Assembly: GCF_040783975.1 (NCBI RefSeq) | Contig: NZ_CP160632.1 | Span: 1-64,000 of the forward strand | DNA: 64,000 nt | Direction of reading: 5' to 3' | From: Pantoea sp. Ep11b | Lineage (GTDB): Bacteria > Pseudomonadota > Gammaproteobacteria > Enterobacterales > Enterobacteriaceae | Part shown: positions 18,601 through 26,756 of the stretch, in pieces | Position numbering within the stretch: the first letter of the stretch is position 1 | Layout: each line of letters opens with the position of its first letter | The notes under the pieces: generated by a model | Seen by the model: the letters and a program-made list of their open reading frames with translations, nothing else | Database searches by the model: none | Told to the model about the DNA's origin: nothing | Translations under genes and position numbers: made by a program

Positions 18601-19792
18601 GCCTGAGGTAACCCCTGAGCCAGCACCGGAGCCCGAAGCGACCCCTGCACCGGACGTCACGGCTGATCCTGACGCTCCCTCTTCACCAGCAGAAAACCAG
18701 GAGGCTGAGAATGCGAATGCCGCCGAAAACACCGAAGCCGGAGCTGCAGTAAACGCTGAAGAAAAGGCGAAAGGTGAGGCAGAAACAAAAGAAAAAGCCG
18801 AAGCTAATGAGAAAGCAAAAGCAGAAGCGGAAGCCCGGAAAAAAGCCGAAGAGGAAGCACGGAAAGCGGCTTTTAACCCGGATGACTGGTTCACTATTTA
18901 CGATAATCAGCCACTGATCCAGCGCACGCGTGCCCTGATGGCATCACGTCAGTACATATTTAGCGAAGCTGTCAGCCAGTTACATAAACGCACCGACACT
19001 CTGCGCGCCTCACCAGACAGCCCAGGTTCATGGGCTTCTATTGAACAGCGGAAAGGCCGCTTTCTCGGGCTGGAAACCACTCAGCAGACCCTGAATATCG
19101 GCTGGGATACCCGCAGTGAGACGCAGACTGCAGGTATCAGCGCCAGCTACACCCAGGGTGAGGTGAAAGGGGAGGGCCATGAAAAACACCGGCTGGGTAC
19201 AGTCGGCCTCTATTATGCCTGGCAGTCTGATAGCGGGGGATTTATCGATGCGGCCAGTCGCTATCTCTATCTCGGCCAGACGTTATCGCTGGATCCGACG
19301 CTGAACATCAGCGGCATCAGGAAAGAGAGCCATATGCTCGCTGGCAGTCTGCGCAGCGGCTACCGGTTCGGGCTGGCTGGCGATACGTTGTTTATTTCAC
19401 CTTACGTGGGCGTCAGTGGCGGTGTGATGTCCGGCTATACGCTCAAAGGCAAAGATGCCGATGTTTCGCTAAGTTCATCAACGCCTTATTTCACCACAAC
19501 CGGGATTATGGCGCAGAAACACGGACTGGGTTCCTGGATGCCAGCGATCAATCTGAGCGCGAGTATTGAGTATCAATATTCACCGGGCAAAAACGGTTCG
19601 ACCACCACGCTCTCGGACCGGCAATCAACCCGTCACTACAGCGCCTGGTCTGACAACCGTTATCGCAGCAGCGTGAGAGTGCAGGGAGCGATTGCGCCTG
19701 GCCTCTCGCTCATCACCAGCATTGAGAGCAGTTTTGGCGGAACATTTAAGACGGATTACAGCGGTCAGGTCGGTCTGGCCTGGCATTTCTGA
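15689..19792 (+). CDS. Serine protease autotransporter (peptidase S6, SPATE/IgA1-protease-like)
   Basis: A secreted protease of 1367 residues. The S6 triad is visible: His92 in SVKHN, Asp123 in DFHVPRLNK and Ser229 in NGGDSGSP. A long beta-helical passenger follows, then a Pro-Glu-Pro-rich linker (about 922-990), an Ala/Glu/Lys-rich segment (about 1004-1063), and the outer-membrane barrel (about 1090-1367) ending GLAWHF. The Pro-rich plus Ala/Lys-rich linker is more like IgA1 proteases than enteric SPATEs. The start is a TTG at 15689 with GGGGG upstream, and an in-frame stop (15665) prevents extension. The signal peptide is only about 21 residues, without the roughly 30-residue N-terminal extension usual in SPATEs. 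Substrate unknown. Confidence 0.92.
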   Translation: MRHFGSAAICCTFFICTKSYAGIMLNNIDVQQYRDFAENLGKYRVGMENIPVYNKNGSLSGTLDFPMPDFGGVASLGYATLISPSYIVSVKHNTGYKTVSFGNGASYSTTYKLINRNEDSAKDFHVPRLNKVVTEAVPYNYAAEADFRTDFKSRYAWYTRLGTGTQEQINDDQTERVHLANAYKWKSGGTISPESVRETSNNSVLRYYNLGPDDPDTTPLSIGANGGDSGSPVFAYDSVEKQWKLVAVHQGYDRDAGLYLKRATAIYIQGDFVNSVQTANTSPDVTDSDPHALINWGSDAITQDAKSWTWQGLAKKYESSAPSVATLSELDATKDLRFNGAGGVISLNTPVNLGAGKLQFSNDYTLTSAEGINATWAGGGVDVDKDKKVLWQVNGLAGDSLHKIGAGTLHVNAEGINPGSLNVGDGTVILDQRADAKGKKRAFSSITVVSGRPTVVLNDPGQISVDKIYFGYRGGRLDLNGNTVSVKKINHTDDGARLVNHSDSSSTLNITGYSAADVPFNTFQSSNPKGTPGSIYVYNNPYTKETEYFQLNKTSYWYYPTDKSSTSTWTYLGTDPDKAIDHRLTQLNVQVFRGFLGETLKKRLNGVMNVNIMPRNTTALLALTGGMNLNGILDVKNGTVILSGQPVPHANGVVIDDDWDTSLFAADHINVGAGAHLQVGEYAGVKANVTAADAATLSFGYNDSQRKVEKSWRCYSVIYTSDVSCSQPVRHADALAKLPASEVDGDVTLGNNASLYLGKVNYQGAVTGASSSMMTMDANANWMITGNSHVTSLLAKRGSTLSMVPEGNWYAKNLNVDTLDATGMNLALGVKPSALESDRLTINHKATGSDNLLDVSLLIGNEEQVALTQDLVMVDAPAGTPHSYFAFADRYSGFSIYTPNYQVKEESDRVKWVLKSNKAAEPEPAPVPEPTPLPEPAPEPTPAPEPVPAPEPEPTPVPEPAPEPEPAPEPVPEVTPEPAPEPEATPAPDVTADPDAPSSPAENQEAENANAAENTEAGAAVNAEEKAKGEAETKEKAEANEKAKAEAEARKKAEEEARKAAFNPDDWFTIYDNQPLIQRTRALMASRQYIFSEAVSQLHKRTDTLRASPDSPGSWASIEQRKGRFLGLETTQQTLNIGWDTRSETQTAGISASYTQGEVKGEGHEKHRLGTVGLYYAWQSDSGGFIDAASRYLYLGQTLSLDPTLNISGIRKESHMLAGSLRSGYRFGLAGDTLFISPYVGVSGGVMSGYTLKGKDADVSLSSSTPYFTTTGIMAQKHGLGSWMPAINLSASIEYQYSPGKNGSTTTLSDRQSTRHYSAWSDNRYRSSVRVQGAIAPGLSLITSIESSFGGTFKTDYSGQVGLAWHF
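18451..18650 (+). repeat. Pro-Glu repeat tract in the autotransporter linker
   Basis: Imperfect tandem units encoding PEPAPEP-, PEPTP- and PVPEP-type repeats, built from recurring GAGCCAGCGCC / GAACCGAC words. Such tracts can gain or lose units by slippage. It separates the passenger from the barrel. Confidence 0.85.
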
Positions 19793-19807
19793 TACCGCGC
19801 TTTAAAC

Positions 19808-19847
19808 ACAGAGCATCACCGCTGTTCAGCGTGATGCTCTGTTTTTT
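19808..19847 (+). terminator. Rho-independent terminator of the autotransporter gene
   Basis: Perfect 12-bp stem ACAGAGCATCAC / GTGATGCTCTGT (19808-19819 with 19831-19842) followed by a T run to 19848. It starts 16 bp after the autotransporter stop. Confidence 0.9.
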
Positions 19848-19866
19848 TATGCAGCGCAACCCCTAC

Positions 19867-20070
19867 TCAGCACACCAGCCGCCATACTTCAGCCGGCACT
19901 TCGCTGTAAGTCTCATTCATAATCAGTTCCGCTTTGCGATGATCATACGCCCCTTCGAAAGAGGAGAGATCGTCAGAAGGGAGTTTTTTCCGCATGTAAC
20001 TGGTTACGATCTCCAGAATATCGGTTGACGGGCAATTTCTTAATTTATTCAGATAATAGACTTTATTCAT
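19867..20070 (-). CDS. Hha/YmoA-family nucleoid-associated modulator
   Basis: A 67-residue protein of the Hha/YmoA family, small acidic partners of H-NS that help silence horizontally acquired and virulence genes. The match is clear along its length: YLNKLRNCPSTDILEIV corresponds to the Hha start YLMRLRRCQTIDTLERV, then AYDHRKAELIMNETYSEVP and a terminal VWRLV. The strand is opposite to the protease gene, with which it converges. Two H-NS paralogues lie at 47.6 and 49.9 kb. Position next to the protease and AT-rich flanks suggest a role in silencing local surface genes, which is inference. No ribosome site is strong: upstream of the ATG the sequence is AGCAAAATTTT. Confidence 0.85.
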   Translation of the reverse strand: MNKVYYLNKLRNCPSTDILEIVTSYMRKKLPSDDLSSFEGAYDHRKAELIMNETYSEVPAEVWRLVC

Positions 20071-20322
20071 AAAATTTTGCTGAATTTAACCTGTAGAAAT
20101 GAGCTGAAGCGCGGTCTTCACTTTGGCTAAGCTGACTCGCGGTAATATCTAAACCATCAGAAAATAATGTGACTCCTGACAGCCGATATTTCTGTTCACT
20201 CTCACCATTAAGGCATCAGATGTCTGTGATTGCCTTTTAGATCTCAATGAAACGATCAGATGGAAGAGTGTGAATTCATATTTACTCATCGAAGCTAAGC
20301 GTAATTCGCAGGCCTGAAGCGG

Positions 20323-20757
20323 CTAGCTTCTGCTGCGCTCAGCACGACCATAGTCCCATAACAGAGTAAACAGCCACGTATAAACCAGAAAAAAGATCAC
20401 AAGGCCACATTCCAGTTTCAGCGCAGCGAGCAGCGAAATATCCAGCCACCATGCGGCAAAGGGGATTAACACCCATAGCAGCCCCGCCTCAAACAAAACG
20501 GCATGCAGGCAGCGTATCCAGCCGTTTTTTTTAAATCCGACTCGCAACTGAACGCTGTCAAACATCAGGTTGAACAGATAGTTCCATCCCATCGCCAGCG
20601 TAGATGAGGCCAGGGTTAATAGTGCTGACTGTGCAGGCGCAGCCGAGGCCCAGATCATCAGAATAATAAAAACCAGAATATTAGCGACGACTTCAAAAAT
20701 AACCGCGTACAGCACTCTTTCCGTTCGGGTACGCACCGGCAATGACTCGTATTCCAA
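20323..20757 (-). CDS. PACE-family multidrug/biocide efflux protein (AceI-like)
   Basis: An inner-membrane protein of 144 residues with four membrane helices formed by two tandem bacterial transmembrane pair units. The first begins RTERVLYAVIFEVVANI, with the helix-1 glutamate typical of PACE proteins, and the second begins RCLHAVLFEAGLLWV. Members such as AceI export chlorhexidine and short-chain diamines driven by the proton gradient; which substrate applies here is unknown. It stands alone on the minus strand with no adjacent LysR regulator. Length equals the family norm. Confidence 0.9.
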   Translation of the reverse strand: MEYESLPVRTRTERVLYAVIFEVVANILVFIILMIWASAAPAQSALLTLASSTLAMGWNYLFNLMFDSVQLRVGFKKNGWIRCLHAVLFEAGLLWVLIPFAAWWLDISLLAALKLECGLVIFFLVYTWLFTLLWDYGRAERSRS

Positions 20758-21491
20758 ATCAGACTCTCAATAATCAGTCAGGTTCTGCGACGGATGCCCG
20801 GCGTTGCAGAATAACCCGGTGGTCACATGACGCTGTACAGACACCCCGAATACCGTTGTTTCAAAACGGTGAGAATGTAGCATCGCCTTTTCTGAATGTG
20901 AAAGGCCGGGGGGGGGATCGCCCTTAAAATCGCGATTCTGATTAGTATTTATCAACTTTTATAGCCGCCAATTTTTAATGACGGAGTAATCTTTCGTCGT
21001 CCGGGCAATCACAACGCCATGTTCCTGGTCGGCTGATTTATCGGTAATCGGCACGGCAGGCAAACGTCGCTTCAGGCATCTGCACGTCTTTGTCCTCTCA
21101 TATTCAGAAAAATAATAACAGGCTGCACTTCCGGTGAAACTTTAAAATATCAATGGGAGTTCATATAGATTTATATTTTAAAATTTACAAATAATTTAGT
21201 TTTAAATGTTGAATGAGCGGTGTCAGGGCGCTGTATAACGACACGCTGAACGGCGCTCAGCCTGCGGCAGGGACGGATACTTCAGCCCTGAGGTCGTTGA
21301 ACTGAAGCGGTTTCTCACGCATGGCCTTCTGTCAGAAGAAGGGCAATTGCAGTCGGGCCAGGCAGGCTGAAAAAAATAGTGCTGTTTTTATCGAATAGAA
21401 ATCGCTGCTGAGCTGTTTACTACAGAGTGCTGCAACCGCGCACGGTATCCGGCAGGCGTCAGCGTCTGCCCCACAGCCCCGATGAGGATAA
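20758..21491. other. 734-bp region without a supported intact gene
   Basis: Contains a run of nine G at 20908-20916. On the minus strand, about 20961-21090 reads as a short frame ending TTKDYSVIKNWRL with no convincing start, perhaps the tail of a decayed gene. On the plus strand a 30-codon frame begins at 21213. From 21110 to 21210 it is AT-rich. The promoter of the TPR-sigma-anti-sigma group should be in the last part. Confidence 0.45.
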
Positions 21492-22031
21492 ATGATGACA
21501 ACGCGCTCTGGTATTTCTCTGTTTGCTGTCCCGGCACTGTTACTGATGCTGCACGCGCCGCTGAGCATGGCGATGGGCGATAACGACAGCGAGAAAAAAA
21601 CGCCCAATTGCCCTAAAGGCCAGGTCTATGACAGTCAGACTAAAAGCTGCGTGCCCGAAAAGACCAGCAGGCTGAGTGACAGCGATAAAACGCGCTACGC
21701 GTATCATCTGGCGAAAAAGGGTGAGTATCAGGCGGCGCTGAACCTGCTGGATACGCTGAAAAATCCCGATACCCGTGAAGCGTGGAACTATCGTGGCTAT
21801 GCCACCCGTAAGCTGGGGCGCACGGATGAAGGAATAGGCTATTATCAGCGCGCAATTGCACTCGATCCCCGTTACGCTAAGGTGCGTGAATATCTGGGTG
21901 AAGCCTGGCTGATCAAAGGGCGTCCGGATCTGGCGCGCGAGCAGCTGAAAACGATTGCCGGCATCTGTGGCACAGAGTGCGAGGAGTATCGCGATCTGCA
22001 GGCCGCCATTCAGGGCCATCCTGAGGTCTGA
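21492..22031 (+). CDS. Secreted tetratricopeptide-repeat protein preceding an ECF sigma factor
   Basis: A 179-residue exported protein. The signal peptide (about 1-27) ends LSMA. A short Cys-containing segment follows (CPKGQVYDSQTKSCVPE), then TPR-like helical pairs from about 65 to 165, best seen in WNYRGYATRKLGRTDEGIGY and REYLGEAWLIKGRPDLAREQ. Two Cys near the end (GICGTECEEY) may form a disulfide. The ATG-ATG start at 21492 has GAGGATAA upstream. It directly precedes a sigma/anti-sigma pair on the same strand, with 21 bp to the proposed sigma start, so it may be part of that envelope-signalling operon. Partners are unknown. Confidence 0.8.
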   Translation: MMTTRSGISLFAVPALLLMLHAPLSMAMGDNDSEKKTPNCPKGQVYDSQTKSCVPEKTSRLSDSDKTRYAYHLAKKGEYQAALNLLDTLKNPDTREAWNYRGYATRKLGRTDEGIGYYQRAIALDPRYAKVREYLGEAWLIKGRPDLAREQLKTIAGICGTECEEYRDLQAAIQGHPEV

Positions 22032-22038
22032 TCCGGCA

Positions 22039-22046
22039 GGGAGGAG
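22039..22046 (+). promoter_or_regulatory. Strong ribosome binding site pointing to an ATC start
   Basis: The sequence GGGAGGAG lies here, 6 nt before ATC at 22053, the ideal spacing for initiation. No ATG, GTG or TTG occurs in that frame until a GTG at 22119, which has no ribosome site and would remove conserved N-terminal residues. Confidence 0.6.
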
Positions 22047-22052
22047 CGTAAA

Positions 22053-22568
22053 ATCACTCACAGCGACATCCGTCACCATCTCGCAGAGCACCTGACCCGG
22101 CTCTGGCGTTACGGCTATGTGCTGTCACACGATCGTGACCTGGCAGAAGAGCTGGTGCAGTCAACCTGCGTACGCGCGCTGGAACGCAGCGCGCAGTTCA
22201 CGCCAGGCACCCGCATGGATCGATGGCTCTTCTCAATCCTTCACTCCATCTGGATCAGCGATCTGCGGGCGCGAAAGGTCCGCCAGGGGCAGGGATTTGC
22301 CGACCCCGATGTACTGCTGGCCAGTGACACCCACGCTCTCAGCGATGATAACCGCCAGTTCAGGCGCATTATGCAGCAGGTTAACACCTTACCGGAGGCG
22401 CAACGTAATGCGCTGTTTCTGGTTTACGTTGAAGGACTGACCTATCAGGAGGCGGCAGAAACGCTCTGCGTCCCGATTGGCACCATTATGAGCCGTCTGG
22501 CCGCCGCCCGGGCCACACTGGCCAGGCAGCCGTCGATCGCGCCCGCACCGCTGGAGAAACGGCGATGA
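22053..22568 (+). CDS. ECF-type RNA polymerase sigma factor (RpoE-like), probable ATC start
   Basis: Sigma factor of about 171 residues from the proposed ATC. Region 2 is seen in WRYGYVLSHDRDLAEELVQS and TRMDRWLFSILHSIWISDLR; region 4 in LPEAQRNALFLVYVEGLTYQ followed by EAAETLCVPIGTIMSRLAAA. A GTG at 22119 would leave 149 residues and cut region 2, including the helix that begins HLTRLWRYGYV. The frame is open upstream to the TPR gene stop at 22031, and a strong ribosome site fits the ATC (see the site at 22039). It overlaps the anti-sigma gene by ATGA, so the two are co-translated. The sigma family is certain; the start is inferred. Confidence 0.85.
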   Translation: MTHSDIRHHLAEHLTRLWRYGYVLSHDRDLAEELVQSTCVRALERSAQFTPGTRMDRWLFSILHSIWISDLRARKVRQGQGFADPDVLLASDTHALSDDNRQFRRIMQQVNTLPEAQRNALFLVYVEGLTYQEAAETLCVPIGTIMSRLAAARATLARQPSIAPAPLEKRR

Positions 22569-23344
22569 GCAGAGAAACGTTTACGCCACCCTGGCGCGAT
22601 GAAGCCATTGTCGCCTGGCTGGATGGTGAGATGACGCCGCAGGAAGCCGGACAGTTTGAACAGGCACTGGCTGGTGATCCCGAACTGATCCGGCGGGTTG
22701 AGCAGTTCCGGCAAAGCAGCCTCGACTTCGGGCAGGCATTTGCCCCGCTGCTGGAGCAGGCGCCACAGGCCAGAATGGCCGAACGACTGGCGGCCATCAT
22801 GCCACCGGCACCTGCCAGAACCTATAGCCGCCGCGCCCTGATTGCCGCTTCACTGAGTTTTCTGCTGGTGGGCAGCGGCATCGGTCTGCTGGCCAGACCG
22901 GGCGAAGAGAGGGAAGATGAAAGCCAGAATATCCGCGATCTGGAAGCGCGCTATATGTCGCTTTACAGTGCTGAAACGCTGGCCGATCTGCCGGATGATG
23001 GCGCCCTGTTGCAGAAGGGGCTGGACCGGACCCGGCTCGATTTAGGCTTACAGCTGCACCCGCAGCAGCTGCGCCTGCCGGGGGCTGAACTGAAAATGGT
23101 CAGGATCCTGCGCTATGAACGGACATCAATCGCGCAGATCGCCTGGCTGCACGCGGATTACGGCCCGATGGCGCTCTGTATCTCACCGGCCCCGCATGGC
23201 CGGGAGGCGATTGCGCGTGAACAGCGGCATGGAATGGCGCTGGCCTGGTGGAACCGGAATGGCTTCCAGTATGTGCTGATTGGCCGCAATCCGGCTCACC
23301 AGCTGGCGGCCATCGCTACCACCCTGCAGGCCGCGCTCGCCTAG
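22565..23344 (+). CDS. Membrane anti-sigma factor (RskA/ChrR-like architecture)
   Basis: A 259-residue predicted regulator of the sigma factor encoded just upstream. The N-terminus (WRDEAIVAWLDGEMTPQEAG) matches the cytosolic sigma-binding helical domain of many anti-sigma factors, including the D-G-E segment. One membrane helix follows (about 91-110, ALIAASLSFLLVGSGIGLLA) and the rest is periplasmic, with no zinc-binding HxxxCxxC motif. The start ATG overlaps the sigma stop (ATGA). Release of the sigma factor probably depends on a periplasmic signal. Such pairs often control their own operon; the ligand is unknown. Confidence 0.88.
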   Translation: MSRETFTPPWRDEAIVAWLDGEMTPQEAGQFEQALAGDPELIRRVEQFRQSSLDFGQAFAPLLEQAPQARMAERLAAIMPPAPARTYSRRALIAASLSFLLVGSGIGLLARPGEEREDESQNIRDLEARYMSLYSAETLADLPDDGALLQKGLDRTRLDLGLQLHPQQLRLPGAELKMVRILRYERTSIAQIAWLHADYGPMALCISPAPHGREAIAREQRHGMALAWWNRNGFQYVLIGRNPAHQLAAIATTLQAALA

Positions 23345-23357
23345 TCTGGCTGCGCCT

Positions 23358-23939
23358 TCAGCGGAGCGGGGCGTTTACCTGCGCGGCAATCGCCAGCGCA
23401 ATGTTCACCCGGTCATCGACCACCCCGACCAGCCGATCTACCCGGAACGCGGTGCGGGAGATCGCGGTCGATGCGTGCAGAGCCAGTGCGCGTGAAGCCG
23501 GATCGATCGCCTCACCGCTGTCGAGCGAGGCGAGCATCATCACCGGCCGGCTGACTTCTTTCACCGTCAGCACGCCAAAAATCCGGTACTGACCGCCACC
23601 CAGCGCGACGACGCGGCTGCTGACGAAGTGAATCTGCGGATAGTGCTCCGCATCAAAAAACAGATCGCTCTTCAGCTGCCAGGTGAGCAGGCTGTTAGAC
23701 GCCACCAGCGTGCCGACCGGAATACTCACTTCGACATGGTTATCACGGTCGTCATCCGGATTGAGTATCACGGTTCCGGTTACACCCTGCAGCCTGGCCT
23801 GCGAAAAATCGTGACCGAAAGCACGCCAGGAAAGACCAATGGTTGTTTTATCCGGAATAATGGCATAGGTCCTCGGTGCGGCATAAATCACCGGGCTTAA
23901 CAGGGCAAGCAGAGCGTATAAACAGGCGGCACGTATCAT
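23358..23939 (-). CDS. YceI-family periplasmic protein
   Basis: A 193-residue exported protein of the YceI lipocalin-like family, which binds isoprenoid-type lipids in a beta-barrel. The signal peptide ends VIYA. Typical family segments are YAIIPDKTTIGLSWRAFGHD, SLLTWQLKSDLFFDAEHYPQ, IHFVSSRV and GVLTVKEVSRPV. I used the ATG at 23939; a TTG at 23969 would add ten residues unlikely in a signal peptide. It converges with the anti-sigma gene, 13 bp away. Being next to a sigma/anti-sigma system suggests regulation with it, but orientation means it has its own promoter. Confidence 0.88.
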   Translation of the reverse strand: MIRAACLYALLALLSPVIYAAPRTYAIIPDKTTIGLSWRAFGHDFSQARLQGVTGTVILNPDDDRDNHVEVSIPVGTLVASNSLLTWQLKSDLFFDAEHYPQIHFVSSRVVALGGGQYRIFGVLTVKEVSRPVMMLASLDSGEAIDPASRALALHASTAISRTAFRVDRLVGVVDDRVNIALAIAAQVNAPLR

Positions 23940-24120
23940 CACTATTTTCTCTTTTTCTGGCAGACCCAACGTTAACGCCTGACTCCGCGATTCTATTCAA
24001 TTTTTTAGCACTGTTTTTACGTTGCGGGTACATTTTACTGGAAAGATATTAACTGAGAGACATCTCATTTCACCAGAAAATGACGATGCATGTGAGGTCA
24101 TAAAAAGAATAATCGTAAAT

Positions 24121-24137
24121 ATTAAGATTATATTAAG
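24121..24137 (+). promoter_or_regulatory. Direct repeat ATTAAG-N5-ATTAAG, possible response-regulator site
   Basis: Two identical hexamers with an 11-bp period, the spacing used by PmrA and other OmpR-family regulators. It resembles the PmrA pattern YTTAAK-N5-YTTAAK except for A at the first position. It lies 182 bp upstream of the YceI start and about 500 bp from arnB, so its target is unclear. Confidence 0.3.
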
Positions 24138-24442
24138 ACGTTTGTATTAAAGCGGGGCTTTCGGGCACACACGATGCTGCTGCTTTCCGGCGCTCATGTC
24201 GCGACTCACCGGCACAGACAGGCGTATAAAAATCAGTGACCTGAAACACGGTATCGGGTGCGGTCTTTTTCGTCTGCCACCTTTCCGGCGGCTGTTACCG
24301 GTAAAATCTGCTGATTTATAAACACATTATCAATAAAACAAAAAGAGTGGTGATAAGCGGGATTATCTGCAATCTGTGAGTGAACTTTTTCGAAAATCCC
24401 TGATGTACTTCCCATTGATTTTATTGTTATACACGCTATCCA

Positions 24443-24459
24443 TTTAATGTTCAGTTAAC
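24443..24459 (+). promoter_or_regulatory. Candidate PmrA box upstream of arnB
   Basis: TTTAAT GTTCA GTTAAC. It differs from the PmrA consensus YTTAAK-N5-YTTAAK at two positions, and resembles the known site before the Salmonella arn (pbgP) operon. A possible -10 TGTATT lies at 24475-24480. About 175 nt separate it from the arnB start, which implies a long leader. Regulation by PmrA/BasR is known for this operon in relatives; the site itself is inferred. Confidence 0.5.
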
Positions 24460-24634
24460 TTTCGTGCGGTAGTTTGTATTAGCAGTTCGGTAACATCAAT
24501 TCCATAACGGGGATGTATGAGCTTGATAACACAATTGCCGGGCGTGAATAAACCGCTATTTGAATCCTTTTTCCGGCGTTGTGCCTGATTAAAACGCGCG
24601 ACAGTTTATAGGTTTGATCTGCAGGAGTTTTAGC

Positions 24635-25771
24635 ATGGATTTTTTGCCCTTTTCCCGCCCTTCGTTCGGTGATGAAGAGCTGGCTGCGGTTAAGGCCGTA
24701 TTTGAGTCGGGATGGATTACCACCGGAGCAAAATGCGCCGAACTGGAGCAGGCTTTTGTTCTGCTGACCGGCAATCAGCACGCCATTGCGGTGAGCTCTG
24801 CCACGGCGGGGATGCATGTCACGCTGATGGCCATGGGAATCGGGCCGGGCGATGAAGTGATCACCCCCTCCATGACTTGGGTCTCTACCCTGAACCTGAT
24901 TACGCTACTCGGCGCCACACCGGTTATGATTGATGTCGATCCTGACAACCTGATGGTGACGCCGGAACAGATTGCACAGGCAATTACCCCCCGGACGCGC
25001 GCCATTATTCCGGTGCATTATGCCGGTGCCCCCGCCGATCTCGACCCGATTTATGCGCTGGCTGAACAGCATGGCATCGCCATTATTGAGGATGCCGCCC
25101 ACGCCGTGGGCACCACCTATCATGGCCAGCCGATAGGCTATCGCGGCACGGCGATATTCTCTTTTCACGCCATCAAAAACATCACCTGCGCAGAAGGCGG
25201 CCTGGTGGTGACGGATGACGCCGCGCTCGCCGATCGCATTCGCAGTCTGAAATTTCATGGCCTGGCGGTCGATGCCTTCGATCGCCAGACTCAGGGACGG
25301 CTGCCGCAGGCGGAAGTGATGATGCCGGGCTTCAAATACAATCTGCCGGATATCAGCGCGGCGATCGCGCTGGTGCAGCTGCAGAAACTGCCGGGCTTTA
25401 TCGCCCGCCGTCGCGAGATTGCGGAACGCTATCTGGCTGCGCTGCGCACGCTGCCGTTTACGCCGCTGTCACTGCCCGACTGGCCCCATGAGCATGCGTG
25501 GCATCTGTTTATTATCCGGGCAGATGAACAGCGTTGCGGCCTGTCACGCGATGCGCTGATGCAGGCGCTGAAAGCGCGAAACATCGGCAGCGGTCTGCAT
25601 TTCCGTGCCGCTCATACCCATAAATATTACCGCAACCACTATCCGGATCTGTCGCTGCCCGCCAGCGAACGCAACAGTCAGCAGATGTGTTCGATCCCGC
25701 TGTTCCCGTCCATGACGGATCAGGATGTTGAGCGTGTGATTCAGGCTCTGCATGACATTGCCGGAGCCTGA
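24635..25771 (+). CDS. arnB: UDP-4-amino-4-deoxy-L-arabinose--oxoglutarate aminotransferase
   Basis: PLP-dependent aminotransferase that converts UDP-4-keto-pentose to UDP-L-Ara4N using glutamate, the second step of L-Ara4N synthesis, in the cytosol. It has 378 residues. Family marks are [43 protein letters not shown] and the PLP lysine Lys181 in [15 protein letters not shown] used the ATG at 24635 with AGGAG 7 nt upstream; a frame start at 24614 adds seven residues not found in relatives. It opens the arnBCADTEF operon, 1 bp from arnC. The product makes lipid A less negative and gives resistance to polymyxin and cationic peptides. Confidence 0.97.
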   Translation: MDFLPFSRPSFGDEELAAVKAVFESGWITTGAKCAELEQAFVLLTGNQHAIAVSSATAGMHVTLMAMGIGPGDEVITPSMTWVSTLNLITLLGATPVMIDVDPDNLMVTPEQIAQAITPRTRAIIPVHYAGAPADLDPIYALAEQHGIAIIEDAAHAVGTTYHGQPIGYRGTAIFSFHAIKNITCAEGGLVVTDDAALADRIRSLKFHGLAVDAFDRQTQGRLPQAEVMMPGFKYNLPDISAAIALVQLQKLPGFIARRREIAERYLAALRTLPFTPLSLPDWPHEHAWHLFIIRADEQRCGLSRDALMQALKARNIGSGLHFRAAHTHKYYRNHYPDLSLPASERNSQQMCSIPLFPSMTDQDVERVIQALHDIAGA

Positions 25772-25772
25772 G

Positions 25773-26756
25773 ATGCGCGATATTCAACCTATTAATATGC
25801 TTTCCGTGGTGATCCCGGTCTACAACGAAGAAGAGAGTCTGCCGGAGCTGTTACAGCGCACCGGCGCCGCCTGCGACACCCTCGACCTGGCGTATGAAAT
25901 TCTGCTGGTGGATGACGGCAGCAGCGACCGTTCAGCCGAACTGATCGAACAGGCTGCTACTGTACCCGATAGCCGGATAAAGGGCGTGCTGCTCAACCGT
26001 AACTACGGTCAGCACTCCGCCATCATGGCCGGATTCAGCCAGGTTCGCGGCGATCTGATCATTACGCTCGATGCCGACCTGCAGAATCCGCCGGAAGAGA
26101 TCCCGCGTCTGGTCGAGGCTGCCTGTCAGGGGTATGACGTGGTGGGCACTGTCCGGCAGCAGCGCCAGGACACCTGGTTCCGTCGTAAGGCCTCGCGCAC
26201 GCTCAACCGGTTAATTCAGCGCGTGACCGGCAAAGCGATGGGTGATTACGGCTGCATGCTGCGCGCCTATCGCCGCCACATCGTCGATGCGATGCTGAAC
26301 TGCCATGAACGCAGCACCTTCATCCCGATTCTGGCCAACACTTTCGCCCGTCACACGATTGAGCTGCCGGTGATCCATGCCGAGCGCGCCTTTGGTGACT
26401 CGAAATACAGTTTTATGCGGCTCATCAACCTGATGTACGACCTGGTGACCTGCCTGACCACCACGCCGCTGCGATTGCTCAGCGTGGTCGGCAGCCTGAT
26501 CGCCCTCTCCGGTTTCGCTTTCTCGCTGGTGCTGCTCGTCCTGCGACTCTTCTTTGGTGCGGCGTGGGCGGGGGATGGTGTCTTCGTCCTGTTCGCTGTG
26601 CTGTTCATGTTTATCGGCGCCCAGTTTGTGGGTATGGGACTGCTCGGGGAGTACATCGGGCGCATTTATAACGATGTTCGCGCGCGTCCGCGCTATTTCG
26701 TTCAACGCATTGTTCAGGCTCCTGAAGAGCCTTCAGTACAGGATACTCAATCATGA
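25773..26756 (+). CDS. arnC: Undecaprenyl-phosphate 4-deoxy-4-formamido-L-arabinose transferase
   Basis: Glycosyltransferase family 2 enzyme that moves L-Ara4-formyl-N from UDP to undecaprenyl phosphate at the inner membrane. It has 327 residues from the ATG at 25773, just after the arnB stop. The N-terminal GT-A domain shows [21 protein letters not shown] and the metal-binding [10 protein letters not shown]; a catalytic-region [15 protein letters not shown] follows, and two membrane helices lie near the C-terminus (about 235-260 and 268-292). Its end overlaps arnA by ATGA, so the operon is translationally coupled. Confidence 0.96.
   Translation: MRDIQPINMLSVVIPVYNEEESLPELLQRTGAACDTLDLAYEILLVDDGSSDRSAELIEQAATVPDSRIKGVLLNRNYGQHSAIMAGFSQVRGDLIITLDADLQNPPEEIPRLVEAACQGYDVVGTVRQQRQDTWFRRKASRTLNRLIQRVTGKAMGDYGCMLRAYRRHIVDAMLNCHERSTFIPILANTFARHTIELPVIHAERAFGDSKYSFMRLINLMYDLVTCLTTTPLRLLSVVGSLIALSGFAFSLVLLVLRLFFGAAWAGDGVFVLFAVLFMFIGAQFVGMGLLGEYIGRIYNDVRARPRYFVQRIVQAPEEPSVQDTQS

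Larger units (their letters stand above)
23940..24634. other. Intergenic region between YceI gene and arn operon
   Basis: Holds the promoter of the YceI gene (left side) and of arnB (right side), two response-regulator-like direct repeats listed separately, and an imperfect dyad GATAA / TTATC around 24352-24367. A 60-codon minus-strand frame (24233-24415) has no ribosome site and I do not support it. Confidence 0.5.

Noticed and set aside
18451..18650. Regular short repeats considered as a CRISPR array
   Set aside because: They are coding repeats for Pro-Glu units in one open frame, with no spacers.
18391..18894. Long minus-strand frame rich in Gly, Ser and Ala
   Set aside because: It is the antisense image of the Pro/Glu-rich and Ala/Lys-rich linker of the autotransporter.
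20767..20955. 62-codon minus-strand frame through the G tract
   Set aside because: The frame depends on the homopolymer and has no protein-like pattern.
24233..24415. 60-codon minus-strand frame between the YceI gene and arnB
   Set aside because: No ribosome site and it overlaps the expected promoter region; no family recognised.
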